This document shows positions 11,521 through 20,218 of a stretch of 64,000 bases of DNA, one piece after another; position 1 is the first letter of the stretch; each line of letters begins with the position of its first letter. The stretch covers positions 124,001 through 188,000 of the forward strand of contig NZ_CADFDB010000013.1 of assembly GCF_902832845.1 (NCBI RefSeq), written 5' to 3'. The stretch is from Burkholderia metallica (lineage in GTDB: Bacteria > Pseudomonadota > Gammaproteobacteria > Burkholderiales > Burkholderiaceae). The notes beneath the pieces were generated by a model. The model saw nothing but the letters and a program-made list of their open reading frames with translations, was not told where the DNA came from and did no database searches. The translations under genes were made by a program, and so were the position numbers.

Positions 11521-12888
11521 CTAGTGCATCGGCTCGCATTCCCGGACGCGTGCCTGCGAAACGGCGGCGCCGCGGCCGATCATCAGGAACAGCGCGAAAG
11601 CCGACACGAGCGCCGGCAGCGCAAGCAGGCTGAACACCGAGCCGAATTGCCAGCCGAAGCCCATCAGCACGGCACCGAACAGTGCACCCGCTACGCCCCC
11701 GATGCGCCCCACGCCAAGCATCCACGCGACGCCCGTGGCCCGACCGTGGGTCGGATAAAACGCAGCGGCGAGTGCGGACATCGACGTGACTGCGCCCGTG
11801 ACCAACGTACCGATCAGGAAAATGAGCGTGCCAAGCCACAACGGGTGGCCGAGACCTCGGCCCGCCAGCAGAACCATGACTGCTGCAAGCACATACGTTG
11901 CCGCGATCACGCGATGGGCGTTGAGGCGATCCATGAACCACCCGACGCAAAGATTCCCCAGCACGCCGCCAAGCGGGAACAGCGACGTCATCAGGGCTGC
12001 ACGCGCGCCGGAGATGCCGGTGTCGCGAAACAGCGTGGGCAACCAGTTGGTGAGCAGGTAATAGATCAGCAGGCCCGTAAAGTACGCGAGCCACAACATC
12101 AGCGTCCCGAAGCGGTACGGTCGCGACAGGACGACGCGAATCGCCGATCCGGACTTCGTGGCTACGCCGCCTTCCGCGGCAACGAAGCGGCAACCGTCGA
12201 GCGTGCCGGCCGGTGCGATACGGCCGAGGATGCGCGCTATTTTCGCGTCGGCGTTCCGACGGACCGCCATGAACTGTACGGACTCCGGCAAGAGCAGGAT
12301 CAACAACACGGCAAGCACGATCGGCCCGATGCCGCCTGCGATCAGCACGCTTTGCCAGCCGAAATGAGGAATCAGCCATGCAGACGCGAATCCTCCGAGC
12401 GCGAGTCCGGCGGAAAAACCGCAGAACATTGCGTTGACAACGACTGCACGCACGCGCGTCGGCGCATATTCGGACATCAACGTGACGGCGTTCGGCATGG
12501 CCGCGCCGAGTCCGAGGCCCGTGCAGAAGCGCAGGACGGTCAGTGACTCGATCGAGTTGGCCAATGCCGCTGCCAGACTCCACAGTCCGAAAAACGCCAC
12601 GGAGAGCACCAACACGGTCTTGCGTCCGAGCCGGTCGGCGAGCGGGCCAGCCAGTACCGCGCCGATGCCGAGCCCGATCAACGCCGCGCTCATCACCGGC
12701 CCGAGCCCGGCTCGCGCAATGCCCCACTCCTGCACGAGCGACGGCGCGATGAAGCCGATGGCTGCCGTGTCGTAACCGTCGGCCGCGACGACGAGAAAGC
12801 ACAGTACGAGAACGAGCCACTGAAAGGGTGAGAACCGTTGGCCGTCAATGAAGGCCTGGGTATCGACGATACGCTCACTGGATTGCAT
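11521..12888 (-). CDS. Aromatic-acid:H+ symporter (AAHS) family MFS transporter
   Basis: A 455-residue twelve-helix major facilitator. The first helix carries the AAHS aromatic-acid motif (VVAADGYDTAAIGF) and the loop after helix 2 has GPLADRLGRKTVL, the MFS signature. A strong AGGAGGG site precedes ATG at 12888. It is closest in type to PcaK/BenK importers. Linkage to pobA suggests 4-hydroxybenzoate, but the wider cluster suggests cyclohexanecarboxylate or a hydroxylated derivative as an equally good substrate. A 205-bp gap separates it from the NIPSNAP gene, so a separate promoter is possible. Confidence 0.85.
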   Translation of the reverse strand: MQSSERIVDTQAFIDGQRFSPFQWLVLVLCFLVVAADGYDTAAIGFIAPSLVQEWGIARAGLGPVMSAALIGLGIGAVLAGPLADRLGRKTVLVLSVAFFGLWSLAAALANSIESLTVLRFCTGLGLGAAMPNAVTLMSEYAPTRVRAVVVNAMFCGFSAGLALGGFASAWLIPHFGWQSVLIAGGIGPIVLAVLLILLLPESVQFMAVRRNADAKIARILGRIAPAGTLDGCRFVAAEGGVATKSGSAIRVVLSRPYRFGTLMLWLAYFTGLLIYYLLTNWLPTLFRDTGISGARAALMTSLFPLGGVLGNLCVGWFMDRLNAHRVIAATYVLAAVMVLLAGRGLGHPLWLGTLIFLIGTLVTGAVTSMSALAAAFYPTHGRATGVAWMLGVGRIGGVAGALFGAVLMGFGWQFGSVFSLLALPALVSAFALFLMIGRGAAVSQARVRECEPMH

Positions 12889-13093
12889 TGCTGCCCTCCT
12901 GCGAACCGATCGACGGCCAGCGGCAACTCGCCGGAACGCCGGCACGATCAGGTGCTTCCATCTAATGTCTCCAGATACTGATGTCGTTATATTTCGATGC
13001 CGTACCCGCACGCACGATGCGGCCAGCGTTTGCAACAACCCGCCGAAGCACGGTTGCATCACAAGTTCCGGGTCAAACCGCTCAAAGGTGCGA

Positions 13094-13456
13094 TCAACCC
13101 GGTGTCGGACCGGTCGCCACACTATTCAGCGCGGCGGCACGAATCAGCCGTGTCTCCTGCGCCGTGATCAGATGGCCCGATGCCTTCAGATAGGCGGGGA
13201 AATCCGGATGCGTATCGCGTGCATGGCACCGTCGTTCGTAGTCCGCCAGATCGTCGTATCCCCACAGGTGGGTGAACTGATTCTGCGGCCCGGCGAGACT
13301 CGTCCAGAAGCCGAGCGGATGTCCAAGCGTGTCGAGCAGGATCGGCATCGCAAGCCGGTCGAACACTTCGAGAAACTCGGGCATCTTGCGCAGCGCGATC
13401 GTGTAGACCCGGAAATCCACGAGCGGCTTGGCCAAATACATTGCACGGGTGTTCAT
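13094..13456 (-). CDS. NIPSNAP family protein
   Basis: A 120-residue alpha/beta-barrel dimer-type protein. The NIPSNAP hallmark is visible: FRVYTIALRKMPEFLEVFDRLAMPI, then GFWTSLAGPQNQFTHLWGYDDLADYERR, with the conserved H-W-Y block. The start overlaps the stop of the flavoprotein gene by 4 bp (ATGA), so the two are translationally coupled and probably act on the same pathway. NIPSNAP proteins have no established general reaction. Here it may bind, isomerise or tautomerise a ring intermediate; this is inference from coupling only. Confidence 0.8.
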   Translation of the reverse strand: MNTRAMYLAKPLVDFRVYTIALRKMPEFLEVFDRLAMPILLDTLGHPLGFWTSLAGPQNQFTHLWGYDDLADYERRCHARDTHPDFPAYLKASGHLITAQETRLIRAAALNSVATGPTPG

Positions 13457-15171
13457 GCGCGCACCTCCTCCATGCCGGCTGCCGCCGCCGCTTTATCGGC
13501 GATGGCGTTCCCCGTCACATAGCCGAACGTCATATTCGGCCCATGGGTGATACCCGCGCCCGGATAGTTGCCGCCCATCACGCTGCGCCGGTCGTTGCCG
13601 ACCGCGTAAAGTCCCTCGATCTCGCTGCCATCGGTGCGCAGCACCTCGCCGGTGACGCTCGTCCTGATGCCGTCGAACGTGCCCAGATCGCCCATCAACA
13701 CCTTGACCGCATAGAACGGGCCGGCCGAGATCGGCGCCACGCACGGATTGGGTTTGTGGTCCGGGTCGGCGAGATAGCGGTTGAACGACGTGCTGCCTCG
13801 ATGGAACGCCGGGTCTTCGCCGCGGACCGCATCCCGGTTGTAAGCGTCGACCGTCTTTTCGAGCGCATCGGGGTCGATCCCGCAACGGCGTGCCAGATCG
13901 CCGATCGTCCCGCCCTTGACGAGGTATCCGTTGCGCAGCAACGGACCAACCGGCATTGGCGCAGGCTTGGCATAGCCGAGTCCGTACTTCCCGAGCGCGA
14001 CCTTGTCGCAGATCAGCCACATCGCCGTCTCCTGCTCGCCTTCGCACGCGCGCATCAGCGCCGCGCCGACATCGTGGTAGGAGTTCGATTCGTTGGTGAA
14101 GCGCCGGCCGTTGCGCAGCACGCCGATCACGCCGGGCTTGTAACGGTCGAGCAGATGCGGGAACACACCCCAGCGGCCCTTGCCGAACGGCACCTTCGAG
14201 ACCGGCATCCACGCCGACGCATCGGCGAAGCCGAGATCCACGACGCCGCCCACCTGCTCCGCCATGGTTACGCCGTCGCCCGTATTGCTGATGGGCGTCG
14301 GCGACAGGTGCTCGCCCCCGCGCTTCACATGCGGATAGACCTGCGCGATACGCTCGAGATCGTGCGGAAAACCTCCACAGGCGAGCACGACGCCGTGCCG
14401 GGCGGCGATCCGTACGTCGCCGCTCGCGCGTACGCCGACGACCTTGCCGCTTTTGGTCAGCAGTTCCCGCACGGGCGTCGACGTGAGGATCGGAATGTCG
14501 AGCGCCAGCGCCGAGCGCGCGAGCCGCGCGGCCAGCGCATTGCCGCTCGTGACATTGGTCCCGCGCCGGTAGATCGCGAGTTCCTTGACGTGCGTCGCCA
14601 GACGACGCGCCACGTAGAGGAACGAGACCAGCGACTTCGTCGCGCGGAAGAAGTGCTTGAGGTCCGCGTTGGACGAATTGAACATCATCCCCATGAACGT
14701 AATCGTTTCGAGCGGCGGCTTGAGACGCCGCATATCCTTGCCCAGCCCACGGATGTCATAGGGCGCGGCGAGAATCGAGCGCCCGATGTCGGCACCGCCC
14801 GGCGCATCGGGGTGATAGTCGGGATAGAGCGTGGGCACGAATTTCACCTCGGTCTCGCGCTCGAAAAAATCGACCATCTTCGGGCCGTTCTCGATGAAGC
14901 ACCGGACCGCGGCGGCATCGTAGTTGCTGCCCGTCTCGCTCATCATGTATTCGCGCACGCGCTCGACGGTGTCGGCCGGGTTCTGCTGCCGGCCGTATTT
15001 GCTCAGCGGGATCCACAGCACGCCGCCGGACAGCGCGGTCGTCCCGCCGAACACGGGCTCCTTTTCGAGCACGACGACGTCGAGGCCGCGCTTCCTTGCG
15101 GTGATCGCCGTGGCGAGGCCCGCGGCCCCCGACCCGACCACGACCAGATCGCAATTGATCTCCTTGGCCAT
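13453..15171 (-). CDS. FAD-dependent desaturase (3-ketosteroid-dehydrogenase / fumarate-reductase flavoprotein family)
   Basis: A 572-residue flavoprotein. The N-terminal dinucleotide motif VVVGSGAAGLATAI is followed by EKEPVFGGTTALSGG, and a C-terminal FAD block reads GNDRRSVMGGNYPGAGITHGPNMTFGYV. The family (KstD-like) removes hydrogens next to a ring ketone, which suits 4-oxocyclohexanecarboxylate to the enone and on to 4-hydroxybenzoate. ATG at 15171 is chosen over an in-frame TTG two codons upstream because GAGGAG lies 7 nt before it. It sits between an SDR (34 bp upstream) and the coupled NIPSNAP gene. Substrate is inferred from the cluster, not from residues. Confidence 0.82.
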   Translation of the reverse strand: MAKEINCDLVVVGSGAAGLATAITARKRGLDVVVLEKEPVFGGTTALSGGVLWIPLSKYGRQQNPADTVERVREYMMSETGSNYDAAAVRCFIENGPKMVDFFERETEVKFVPTLYPDYHPDAPGGADIGRSILAAPYDIRGLGKDMRRLKPPLETITFMGMMFNSSNADLKHFFRATKSLVSFLYVARRLATHVKELAIYRRGTNVTSGNALAARLARSALALDIPILTSTPVRELLTKSGKVVGVRASGDVRIAARHGVVLACGGFPHDLERIAQVYPHVKRGGEHLSPTPISNTGDGVTMAEQVGGVVDLGFADASAWMPVSKVPFGKGRWGVFPHLLDRYKPGVIGVLRNGRRFTNESNSYHDVGAALMRACEGEQETAMWLICDKVALGKYGLGYAKPAPMPVGPLLRNGYLVKGGTIGDLARRCGIDPDALEKTVDAYNRDAVRGEDPAFHRGSTSFNRYLADPDHKPNPCVAPISAGPFYAVKVLMGDLGTFDGIRTSVTGEVLRTDGSEIEGLYAVGNDRRSVMGGNYPGAGITHGPNMTFGYVTGNAIADKAAAAAGMEEVRA

Positions 15172-15205
15172 ATCCAATCTCCTCGTCTTTATGGACTGCT
15201 GAATG

Positions 15206-16051
15206 TCATGCAGCCGGCGTTGCGTTGAAACCGGGGCGCGGGACCATGTCCATCAGCATGCAGTCGAGGCCGCCGTCGACGAGCAGCTCGGCACCGTTGA
15301 CGTAAGCCGCGAGATCGGACGCGAGGAACATGGCCGGGCCGGCGAGGTCTTCGGGTTCGCCGATGCGACGGCTCGCGGTAGCGGCGGCACGGCGCGCCTC
15401 GAAGCCGGGCTCCTCGTAGAACTTCGCCGAAAGTGCCGTGCGGATCATGCCGGGTAGCACGCAGTTGCTGCGCACGCCGCGCGGGCCCCACTCCGCCGCC
15501 AGTTGCCGCGAGAGCAGCAGCACGCCGGCCTTGCTCGGACTATAGGAACCGCTATTGGTCTGCGGATTGGCCGCTGCAATCGACGCGACATGAACGAGAC
15601 TGCCGTTGCCCGCCGTCAGCATGTCGCGCCCGAACGCGCGGGCGCACAGCAGATAGCCGGTCAGGTTGACGGCGATCGCCTGATTCCAGTCCGCGATCGA
15701 GACCGTTTCGAGCGATCCGGCGCGCAGCAGCCCGGCATTGTTGACGAGCACGTTGACGGGCCCGAGGGCTGCGCGAACCGCGTCGGCGGCCGCATGAACC
15801 GACGCTTCGTCCGACACGTCGCAGCCGAATGCCTGCGCCACCCCACCCGCCTGCCGCAGTTCGGCGGCGAGCGTTTCGGCGCCGGCCAGATTCCGGTCCA
15901 CCAGCGCCACCTGCGCGCCGGCACCGGCGAACGCGCGCGCGATTCCGGCGCCGATCCCGCTGCCCGCACCCGTGACCACGCAGATCTTGCCGCTCAGGTT
16001 CAACCCGGAAGGAGTCGAGGCCGCTGCACGATTTTCAAGTTCCTGTCTCAT
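15206..16051 (-). CDS. SDR family NAD(P)-dependent alcohol dehydrogenase (candidate 4-hydroxycyclohexanecarboxylate dehydrogenase)
   Basis: A 281-residue classical short-chain dehydrogenase. It has the cofactor motif VVTGAGSGIGAGIARAF (residues about 25-41), Asp after the second strand (ALVDRN, favouring NAD), NNAG at VLVNNAGLL, and the catalytic Ser with YSPSK (Tyr and Lys). The C terminus LVDGGLDCML is typical. It is the first gene of the minus-strand operon SDR-desaturase-NIPSNAP, transcribed away from the AraC gene, and its promoter carries the 36-bp element shared with the P450. The proposed reaction is trans-4-hydroxy- to 4-oxocyclohexanecarboxylate, by pathway logic. Confidence 0.82.
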   Translation of the reverse strand: MRQELENRAAASTPSGLNLSGKICVVTGAGSGIGAGIARAFAGAGAQVALVDRNLAGAETLAAELRQAGGVAQAFGCDVSDEASVHAAADAVRAALGPVNVLVNNAGLLRAGSLETVSIADWNQAIAVNLTGYLLCARAFGRDMLTAGNGSLVHVASIAAANPQTNSGSYSPSKAGVLLLSRQLAAEWGPRGVRSNCVLPGMIRTALSAKFYEEPGFEARRAAATASRRIGEPEDLAGPAMFLASDLAAYVNGAELLVDGGLDCMLMDMVPRPGFNATPAA

Positions 16052-16119
16052 GTCGTTATACTTCCTAAAAATTTTCCAACCGATTGTGCTTCGTCGATGC
16101 TGCGCGAAATCCGTAGCGC

Positions 16120-16186
16120 CATTGAACGCCTCCCGCGTCGACGGAGCAACGGACAGAGACGACGTCTAGCAGGACATAACGTGCAT
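16120..16186 (-). promoter_or_regulatory. Promoter with 36-bp element upstream of the SDR operon (copy 1)
   Basis: On the minus strand, an element at 16186-16151 ends in ACGTCGTCTCTGTCC. One base later comes a -35-like TTGCTC (16149-16144), then an 18-bp spacer and a -10-like TCAATG (16125-16120). The element matches the one at 20141-20106 in 29 of 36 positions: the GACGTCGTCTCTGTCC side is almost fully conserved, and ATGCACGTT is identical at the far end. It also abuts the AraC start codon on the plus strand, so binding there could autoregulate that gene. Confidence 0.65.
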
Positions 16187-16187
16187 C

Positions 16188-17120
16188 ATGGCCAATGACC
16201 CACAGCGCCTTCGACCCGTTTTGCATTTCGCGCTCTATGGTGCGGAAGCCGGCCAGCCCTGGGTCGACATGGTTCACTACGAACGCATTGCGCTACGCGC
16301 CGGCCGTTTCGACTTCGAGATCAAGGCGCACGTCCACGATGCGCTGATCCAGGTGCTCTACGTCACGAGCGGCGGTGGGGAGACTTTCATCGACGGCAGG
16401 ACATGGGCAGTCGAAGCGCCCTGCCTCGTCGTCGTGCCCGCGCGCTCGGTCCACGGCTTTCACTTTCGGAGCGACATCGACGGTCACGTGATTACCGCCG
16501 CGCAGCCTGCGCTGGAATCGCTCGCAATGAGCGCCGCCCCCGAGCTACTGGAATTCATGCGCACGCCCACGGTGCTGTCGATCAATCCCGGCGCCGAGCG
16601 CGGCACCTCGCTGGACGCTCTGTTTCAGTCGATCGGGCACGAGGCGGAGAGTCACGAGCGCTGGCAGTTCACCGCGGGCGCGGCGCTGACGATCGCGTTG
16701 TTCGTCAAGATCGGGCGACTCAGCGAGAGCGCCCGGCTGTCTGCGAGTTCCGAGCAGCGAACGATGGCCGCGCGGATCGAGCGGTTTCGGGCGCTGCTCG
16801 ACCAGCACTGCCGCGAGCGGCGGCCGGTCGCCCGCTACGCCGCCGAGATGGGCGTGACCCCCGGCCAGCTCACCCGCATTTGCCGCGCCGCGTTCGGGGT
16901 CTCGGCCATCGAGGCAATCGATGCACGCTCGATCCACGAGGCCAAGCGACTGCTCGGCTATTCGTCGCTCAGCGTGAAGCAGATCGCCAGCGAGCTGGGC
17001 TTTCAGGACGAGGCCTATTTCGGCCGCTTCTTCCGCAAACAGACGGGCCTGCGGCCTACCGAATACCGGCTGACCGTCCACAACCGATCCTTGCCGTCCG
17101 GCAAGCAGGGAGCGGAGTGA
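16188..17120 (+). CDS. AraC family transcriptional regulator of the pobA/P450 cluster
   Basis: A 310-residue regulator with an N-terminal cupin-like sensing domain (HVHDALIQVLYVTSGGGETFIDG) and a C-terminal AraC domain with two helix-turn-helix units (VARYAAEMGVTPGQLTRICRAAFG and SVKQIASELGFQDEAYFGRFFRKQTGLRPTEYR). It resembles the PobC/PobR-type AraC activators that respond to 4-hydroxybenzoate. It is divergent from the SDR operon (136 bp apart) and convergent with the P450 gene (36 bp). The 36-bp element in front of both target promoters is the obvious candidate binding site. Confidence 0.85.
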   Translation: MANDPQRLRPVLHFALYGAEAGQPWVDMVHYERIALRAGRFDFEIKAHVHDALIQVLYVTSGGGETFIDGRTWAVEAPCLVVVPARSVHGFHFRSDIDGHVITAAQPALESLAMSAAPELLEFMRTPTVLSINPGAERGTSLDALFQSIGHEAESHERWQFTAGAALTIALFVKIGRLSESARLSASSEQRTMAARIERFRALLDQHCRERRPVARYAAEMGVTPGQLTRICRAAFGVSAIEAIDARSIHEAKRLLGYSSLSVKQIASELGFQDEAYFGRFFRKQTGLRPTEYRLTVHNRSLPSGKQGAE

Positions 17121-17156
17121 TGCAGCCGCCCCCCGCATCCGCTTTGCGCCGACGCG

Positions 17157-19958
17157 TTACGCCGACAGCCCGCCTAGCTTCACGAACAGATGCGCGGGAC
17201 CGGAGTTGGTCAGGTTGTTGCCGCGCACGTACTCGATCGGCCGGGTGGGATCGAGCGTAACGGCGCCAACCTTGCGGGCGAGCGCCTTCGTCGCGATCAG
17301 CGTCTCGAGCCTCGCGAGCGGCGCACCCAGGCACTTGTGCATGCCGTTGCCGAAGCCGAGATGGCCGCTGGAATCGCGATCGATGTCGAACGTCTCGCCG
17401 TCGGTGAATTTGCGGCTGTCGCGGTTCGCAGCCGACAGCAGCAGGCGCACCACCGCGCCCTTCGGCAGATCGACACCCGCGACGGTCGTCGCCTCGGTCG
17501 TGATGCGGCTGACGCGCTGGACGGTGCCGCGATAGCGCGCCACTTCCTCGACGAATTTGTCGGCGTCGGCCGGGTTTGCGCGCAGACGTCCGAGCAGACG
17601 GGGCTGTTCGGCAAGCATGCGGAAGGCGTTGGCGACCAGGATCGTCGTCGTGTCGTGCCCGGCGATGAAGACGAACGCGCACAGCTCCTTCGCCTCCTTC
17701 TCCGACAACAACCCGTCCTTCCACATGCGTGCGATATGCGCCCCGATCGACGGGCTGTCCGTGTGCGCGAGCCGCTCCATCGCTTCCTTCAGGTACGCAA
17801 AGAACGCGTGCGCGCTCTGTTCGTCGGTGCCCGTCCCCGGCGCATTGCGGGCGAGGCGGCCGAAGTAGCTGAACGTTTCGTCCGACCAGAACTTCATTTT
17901 CTCCTCATCCTCGTTCGGCACGTCGATCATCGCGGAGATGGTCGAGATGCTGAGCGGAATGGCGAAATCGTCGACGGCATCGCCGCCGCCCTTCGCAATC
18001 ATCGCGTCGAGCAGATCCTCCGCACGCTGCGAGATCGCATCGACAAACGGATCGAGCGCCAGCGGCAGGAAGGATGGCTGAACGACCTTGCGCAAGCGTG
18101 TATGGGCCGGCGCATCGAACAGCGTGAGGAACGTCAGCGGCGGCGGGCTGACAACCTCGGAAGAAAACAGCTTCGGATTGCGGATCGCCTGATAGACGTC
18201 GTCATAGCGCGACAGGAACCACACGTCCGACGTCGCCGACTGGCAACGCAGCACCGGAGCATGCTCGCGCATCCAGCGGTAATGCTCGTACGGATCGCCT
18301 TGCGAGCCGTCGTCGACCACCTTGAACGGCTCCAGCCCGTCGGGCCAGTCCAGCTCGTGCGAATAAGGCGGCAGGGGCGCAGCCGTAAACGGGCAGACGC
18401 CTGGCGCGCTCACCGGCAATGCCGGCACGGGGGCGGGGGCCGCCACGTGCGTCGAAGCGGCTTCGGGTGCCGCCCTGCCCTTCCCCATGCGCTCCAGCGC
18501 CCGGCTCATCGTTGCCTTGGAATGGCGCGCATGCAATGCAATCACGTCGCGTGCCGCGTTCAAGTCGCCCAGCTCGAACGCAGCGACGATGTCGCGGTGC
18601 TGCTGGACGATATCGCCAACGATCTCGATCTCGTCCGACAGTGCGCGAGCAATGAAGTCCTGCACCGCGAGCTCCCGATATAGCTTGATCAACTGGGCGT
18701 TCCCGGTAGCTTCGATCGTGAACAGATGGAACGCGTGATTGGCCTCGATGTAGCGCGGCACATCGGTGAAGCGCCGCCCGGACACGAACGGCGCCGTCGC
18801 TTCGGCGAGCCGGCGGAACGCGATCAACTGCTCGCTCGACAGCCGGCCCATGGTCAGTTGTGCCGCGCCCAGTTCGAGCGCCATTCGCAGGTCGAAGGCT
18901 TCATCGACGTCGACGGGCGCGATGTGCTCCTCGCCGGTCTGGACCACCAGGCCGGTGCCGGCGAACTTCTCGTAATAGAAGTTGCGCGGCGTGAGCCCTT
19001 CGGCGGCGAGGAAATCACGCACCGCGTCGACCATCGGCGGCGGCCCGCAGAGGTAGACGTCGGCATCGCCGCCGTTGAGTTGGCCAGCACCGATGTGGTG
19101 GGTCACATAGCCTTTGTTGGGATACACACTCCCGGGGTCGGCGACCGTGCACGCATAGGTGAAGTTCGGCAGGCGCCGTGCATAGCCTTCGAGCTGGTCG
19201 ACGCGGACGAGATCCGCGTCGGTGTTCACGCCGAGAATCATGTGGATCGGATACGGGCTGCCGCCGTCTTCGACGATCTTGTTCAGCATCGACAGAAAGG
19301 GCGCGAGGCCCGTGCCGCCCGCCAGAAACAGCACCGGACGTTCGATCGCGCGCAGGTAGAAGCTGCCCATCGGGCCGCGAAACTCGATCGGGTCGCCCGC
19401 TTTGGCGGTCTCGCAGAGCCACGTCGACATCACGCCTTGACGCACGTTGCGCACAAGGAAGGATACGTGCTGCTCGGACGGCCCGGAGCTGAACGAGTAG
19501 GAGCGTGTCTGGTCGGTGCCCGGAACCTTGATGTTGACGTACTGCCCGGGAAGGAAGCCGAGCTTCGCCCGATCGTCGAGTTCGACCGAAAAGGCGATCG
19601 TGCTGTCCGACTCACGTTGACAGGCAACGATCCTGCCCTTGTGGGAAGACGGGCCCGTGCCCGACACATCGGCGTTCGTCGCGATCTGGATCACGCAGTC
19701 GGAAAGCGGACTCATCTGGCAAGTGAGAACCTTGCGCTCGCTCATCTCGTCCGGGCCAAGCGCATCGTCCACGCAGTCGCCGAGCACGTACTCGCCGGAC
19801 TCGCACACCGCCTTGCAGGTGCCGCAGACACCATCGCGGCAATCGAGCGGGATATTGATCCTGGCGCGAATGGCGGCATCGGTCACGCGCTCGCCCTCCT
19901 CGCACTCGATGAATCGGGTCACTCCGTCCTCGAAACGGAGGGTGATCTGATGGGCCAT
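17157..19958 (-). CDS. chcA: Self-sufficient cytochrome P450: ferredoxin - FAD/NAD(P)H reductase - FCD - P450 fusion
   Basis: A single 933-residue chain with four parts. Residues 1-95 are a plant-type 2Fe-2S ferredoxin with Cys40, Cys45, Cys48 and Cys80. Residues about 105-335 are a BenC-like reductase with RSYSFSS (FAD), GGTGLAPF and CGPPPM (NAD(P)H). Residues about 350-492 match the FCD ligand domain of GntR regulators (ANHAFH at 406-411, His454, His476) but no DNA-binding helix precedes them. After a Pro/Ala linker, residues about 530-933 are a P450 with I-helix AGHDTTT (766-772), ExxR at 805-808 and heme Cys876 in FGNGMHKCLG. From memory this order matches P450CHC (ChcA), a cyclohexanecarboxylate 4-hydroxylase of Paraburkholderia. 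AGGAG precedes the ATG. Confidence 0.88.
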   Translation of the reverse strand: MAHQITLRFEDGVTRFIECEEGERVTDAAIRARINIPLDCRDGVCGTCKAVCESGEYVLGDCVDDALGPDEMSERKVLTCQMSPLSDCVIQIATNADVSGTGPSSHKGRIVACQRESDSTIAFSVELDDRAKLGFLPGQYVNIKVPGTDQTRSYSFSSGPSEQHVSFLVRNVRQGVMSTWLCETAKAGDPIEFRGPMGSFYLRAIERPVLFLAGGTGLAPFLSMLNKIVEDGGSPYPIHMILGVNTDADLVRVDQLEGYARRLPNFTYACTVADPGSVYPNKGYVTHHIGAGQLNGGDADVYLCGPPPMVDAVRDFLAAEGLTPRNFYYEKFAGTGLVVQTGEEHIAPVDVDEAFDLRMALELGAAQLTMGRLSSEQLIAFRRLAEATAPFVSGRRFTDVPRYIEANHAFHLFTIEATGNAQLIKLYRELAVQDFIARALSDEIEIVGDIVQQHRDIVAAFELGDLNAARDVIALHARHSKATMSRALERMGKGRAAPEAASTHVAAPAPVPALPVSAPGVCPFTAAPLPPYSHELDWPDGLEPFKVVDDGSQGDPYEHYRWMREHAPVLRCQSATSDVWFLSRYDDVYQAIRNPKLFSSEVVSPPPLTFLTLFDAPAHTRLRKVVQPSFLPLALDPFVDAISQRAEDLLDAMIAKGGGDAVDDFAIPLSISTISAMIDVPNEDEEKMKFWSDETFSYFGRLARNAPGTGTDEQSAHAFFAYLKEAMERLAHTDSPSIGAHIARMWKDGLLSEKEAKELCAFVFIAGHDTTTILVANAFRMLAEQPRLLGRLRANPADADKFVEEVARYRGTVQRVSRITTEATTVAGVDLPKGAVVRLLLSAANRDSRKFTDGETFDIDRDSSGHLGFGNGMHKCLGAPLARLETLIATKALARKVGAVTLDPTRPIEYVRGNNLTNSGPAHLFVKLGGLSA

Positions 19959-20074
19959 GACGTTGTCTCCTGGGTGCCGGCCGAACGTGGCGCTCTGCTG
20001 GCGGTAGGTTCGGGCGGGGTGGCGTGCGGGGCAACCCTGTTGCCCGCTCGTCCCCCGGTGGGTTGGGTGACGCC

Positions 20075-20141
20075 AATTTAGCGGTTGAGCCGCGCGCCTC
20101 TCAATGGACAGAGACGACGTTCACCCGGATAAAACGTGCAT
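20075..20141 (-). promoter_or_regulatory. Promoter with 36-bp element upstream of the P450 fusion gene (copy 2)
   Basis: On the minus strand, the 36-bp element runs 20141-20106 (ATGCACGTTTTATCC at the start, CGTCGTCTCTGTCC at the end). One base later comes TTGAGA (20104-20099), then 18 bp and TAAATT (20080-20075), a good sigma-70 pair 117 bp before the P450 start. The element-to-promoter geometry is identical to copy 1 at 16120-16186, which supports one activator touching the -35 region at both. Confidence 0.7.
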
Positions 20142-20218
20142 GGGACCACCCGGATCCGCCTGACCATTCGCCCCGAGCCCGTAGCAACTTGCCTCGAACG
20201 CCGACTAGCGCCCGGGAC

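Noticed and set aside
13441-15228. A 595-codon plus-strand frame opposite the desaturase gene
   Set aside because: Same shadow effect; it has His/Arg/Asp-rich composition and no motif, while the minus strand shows clear FAD motifs.
12982-16061. The 11-mer ATGTCGTTATA at about 12981 and about 16050
   Set aside because: One copy lies over a ribosome-binding region and the other mid-gap, with no surrounding similarity; probably chance.
17157-19958. Splitting the P450 gene into a reductase, a GntR regulator and a P450
   Set aside because: The frame is uninterrupted for 933 codons, no internal start has a ribosome-binding site that I trust, and there is no winged helix before the FCD part.
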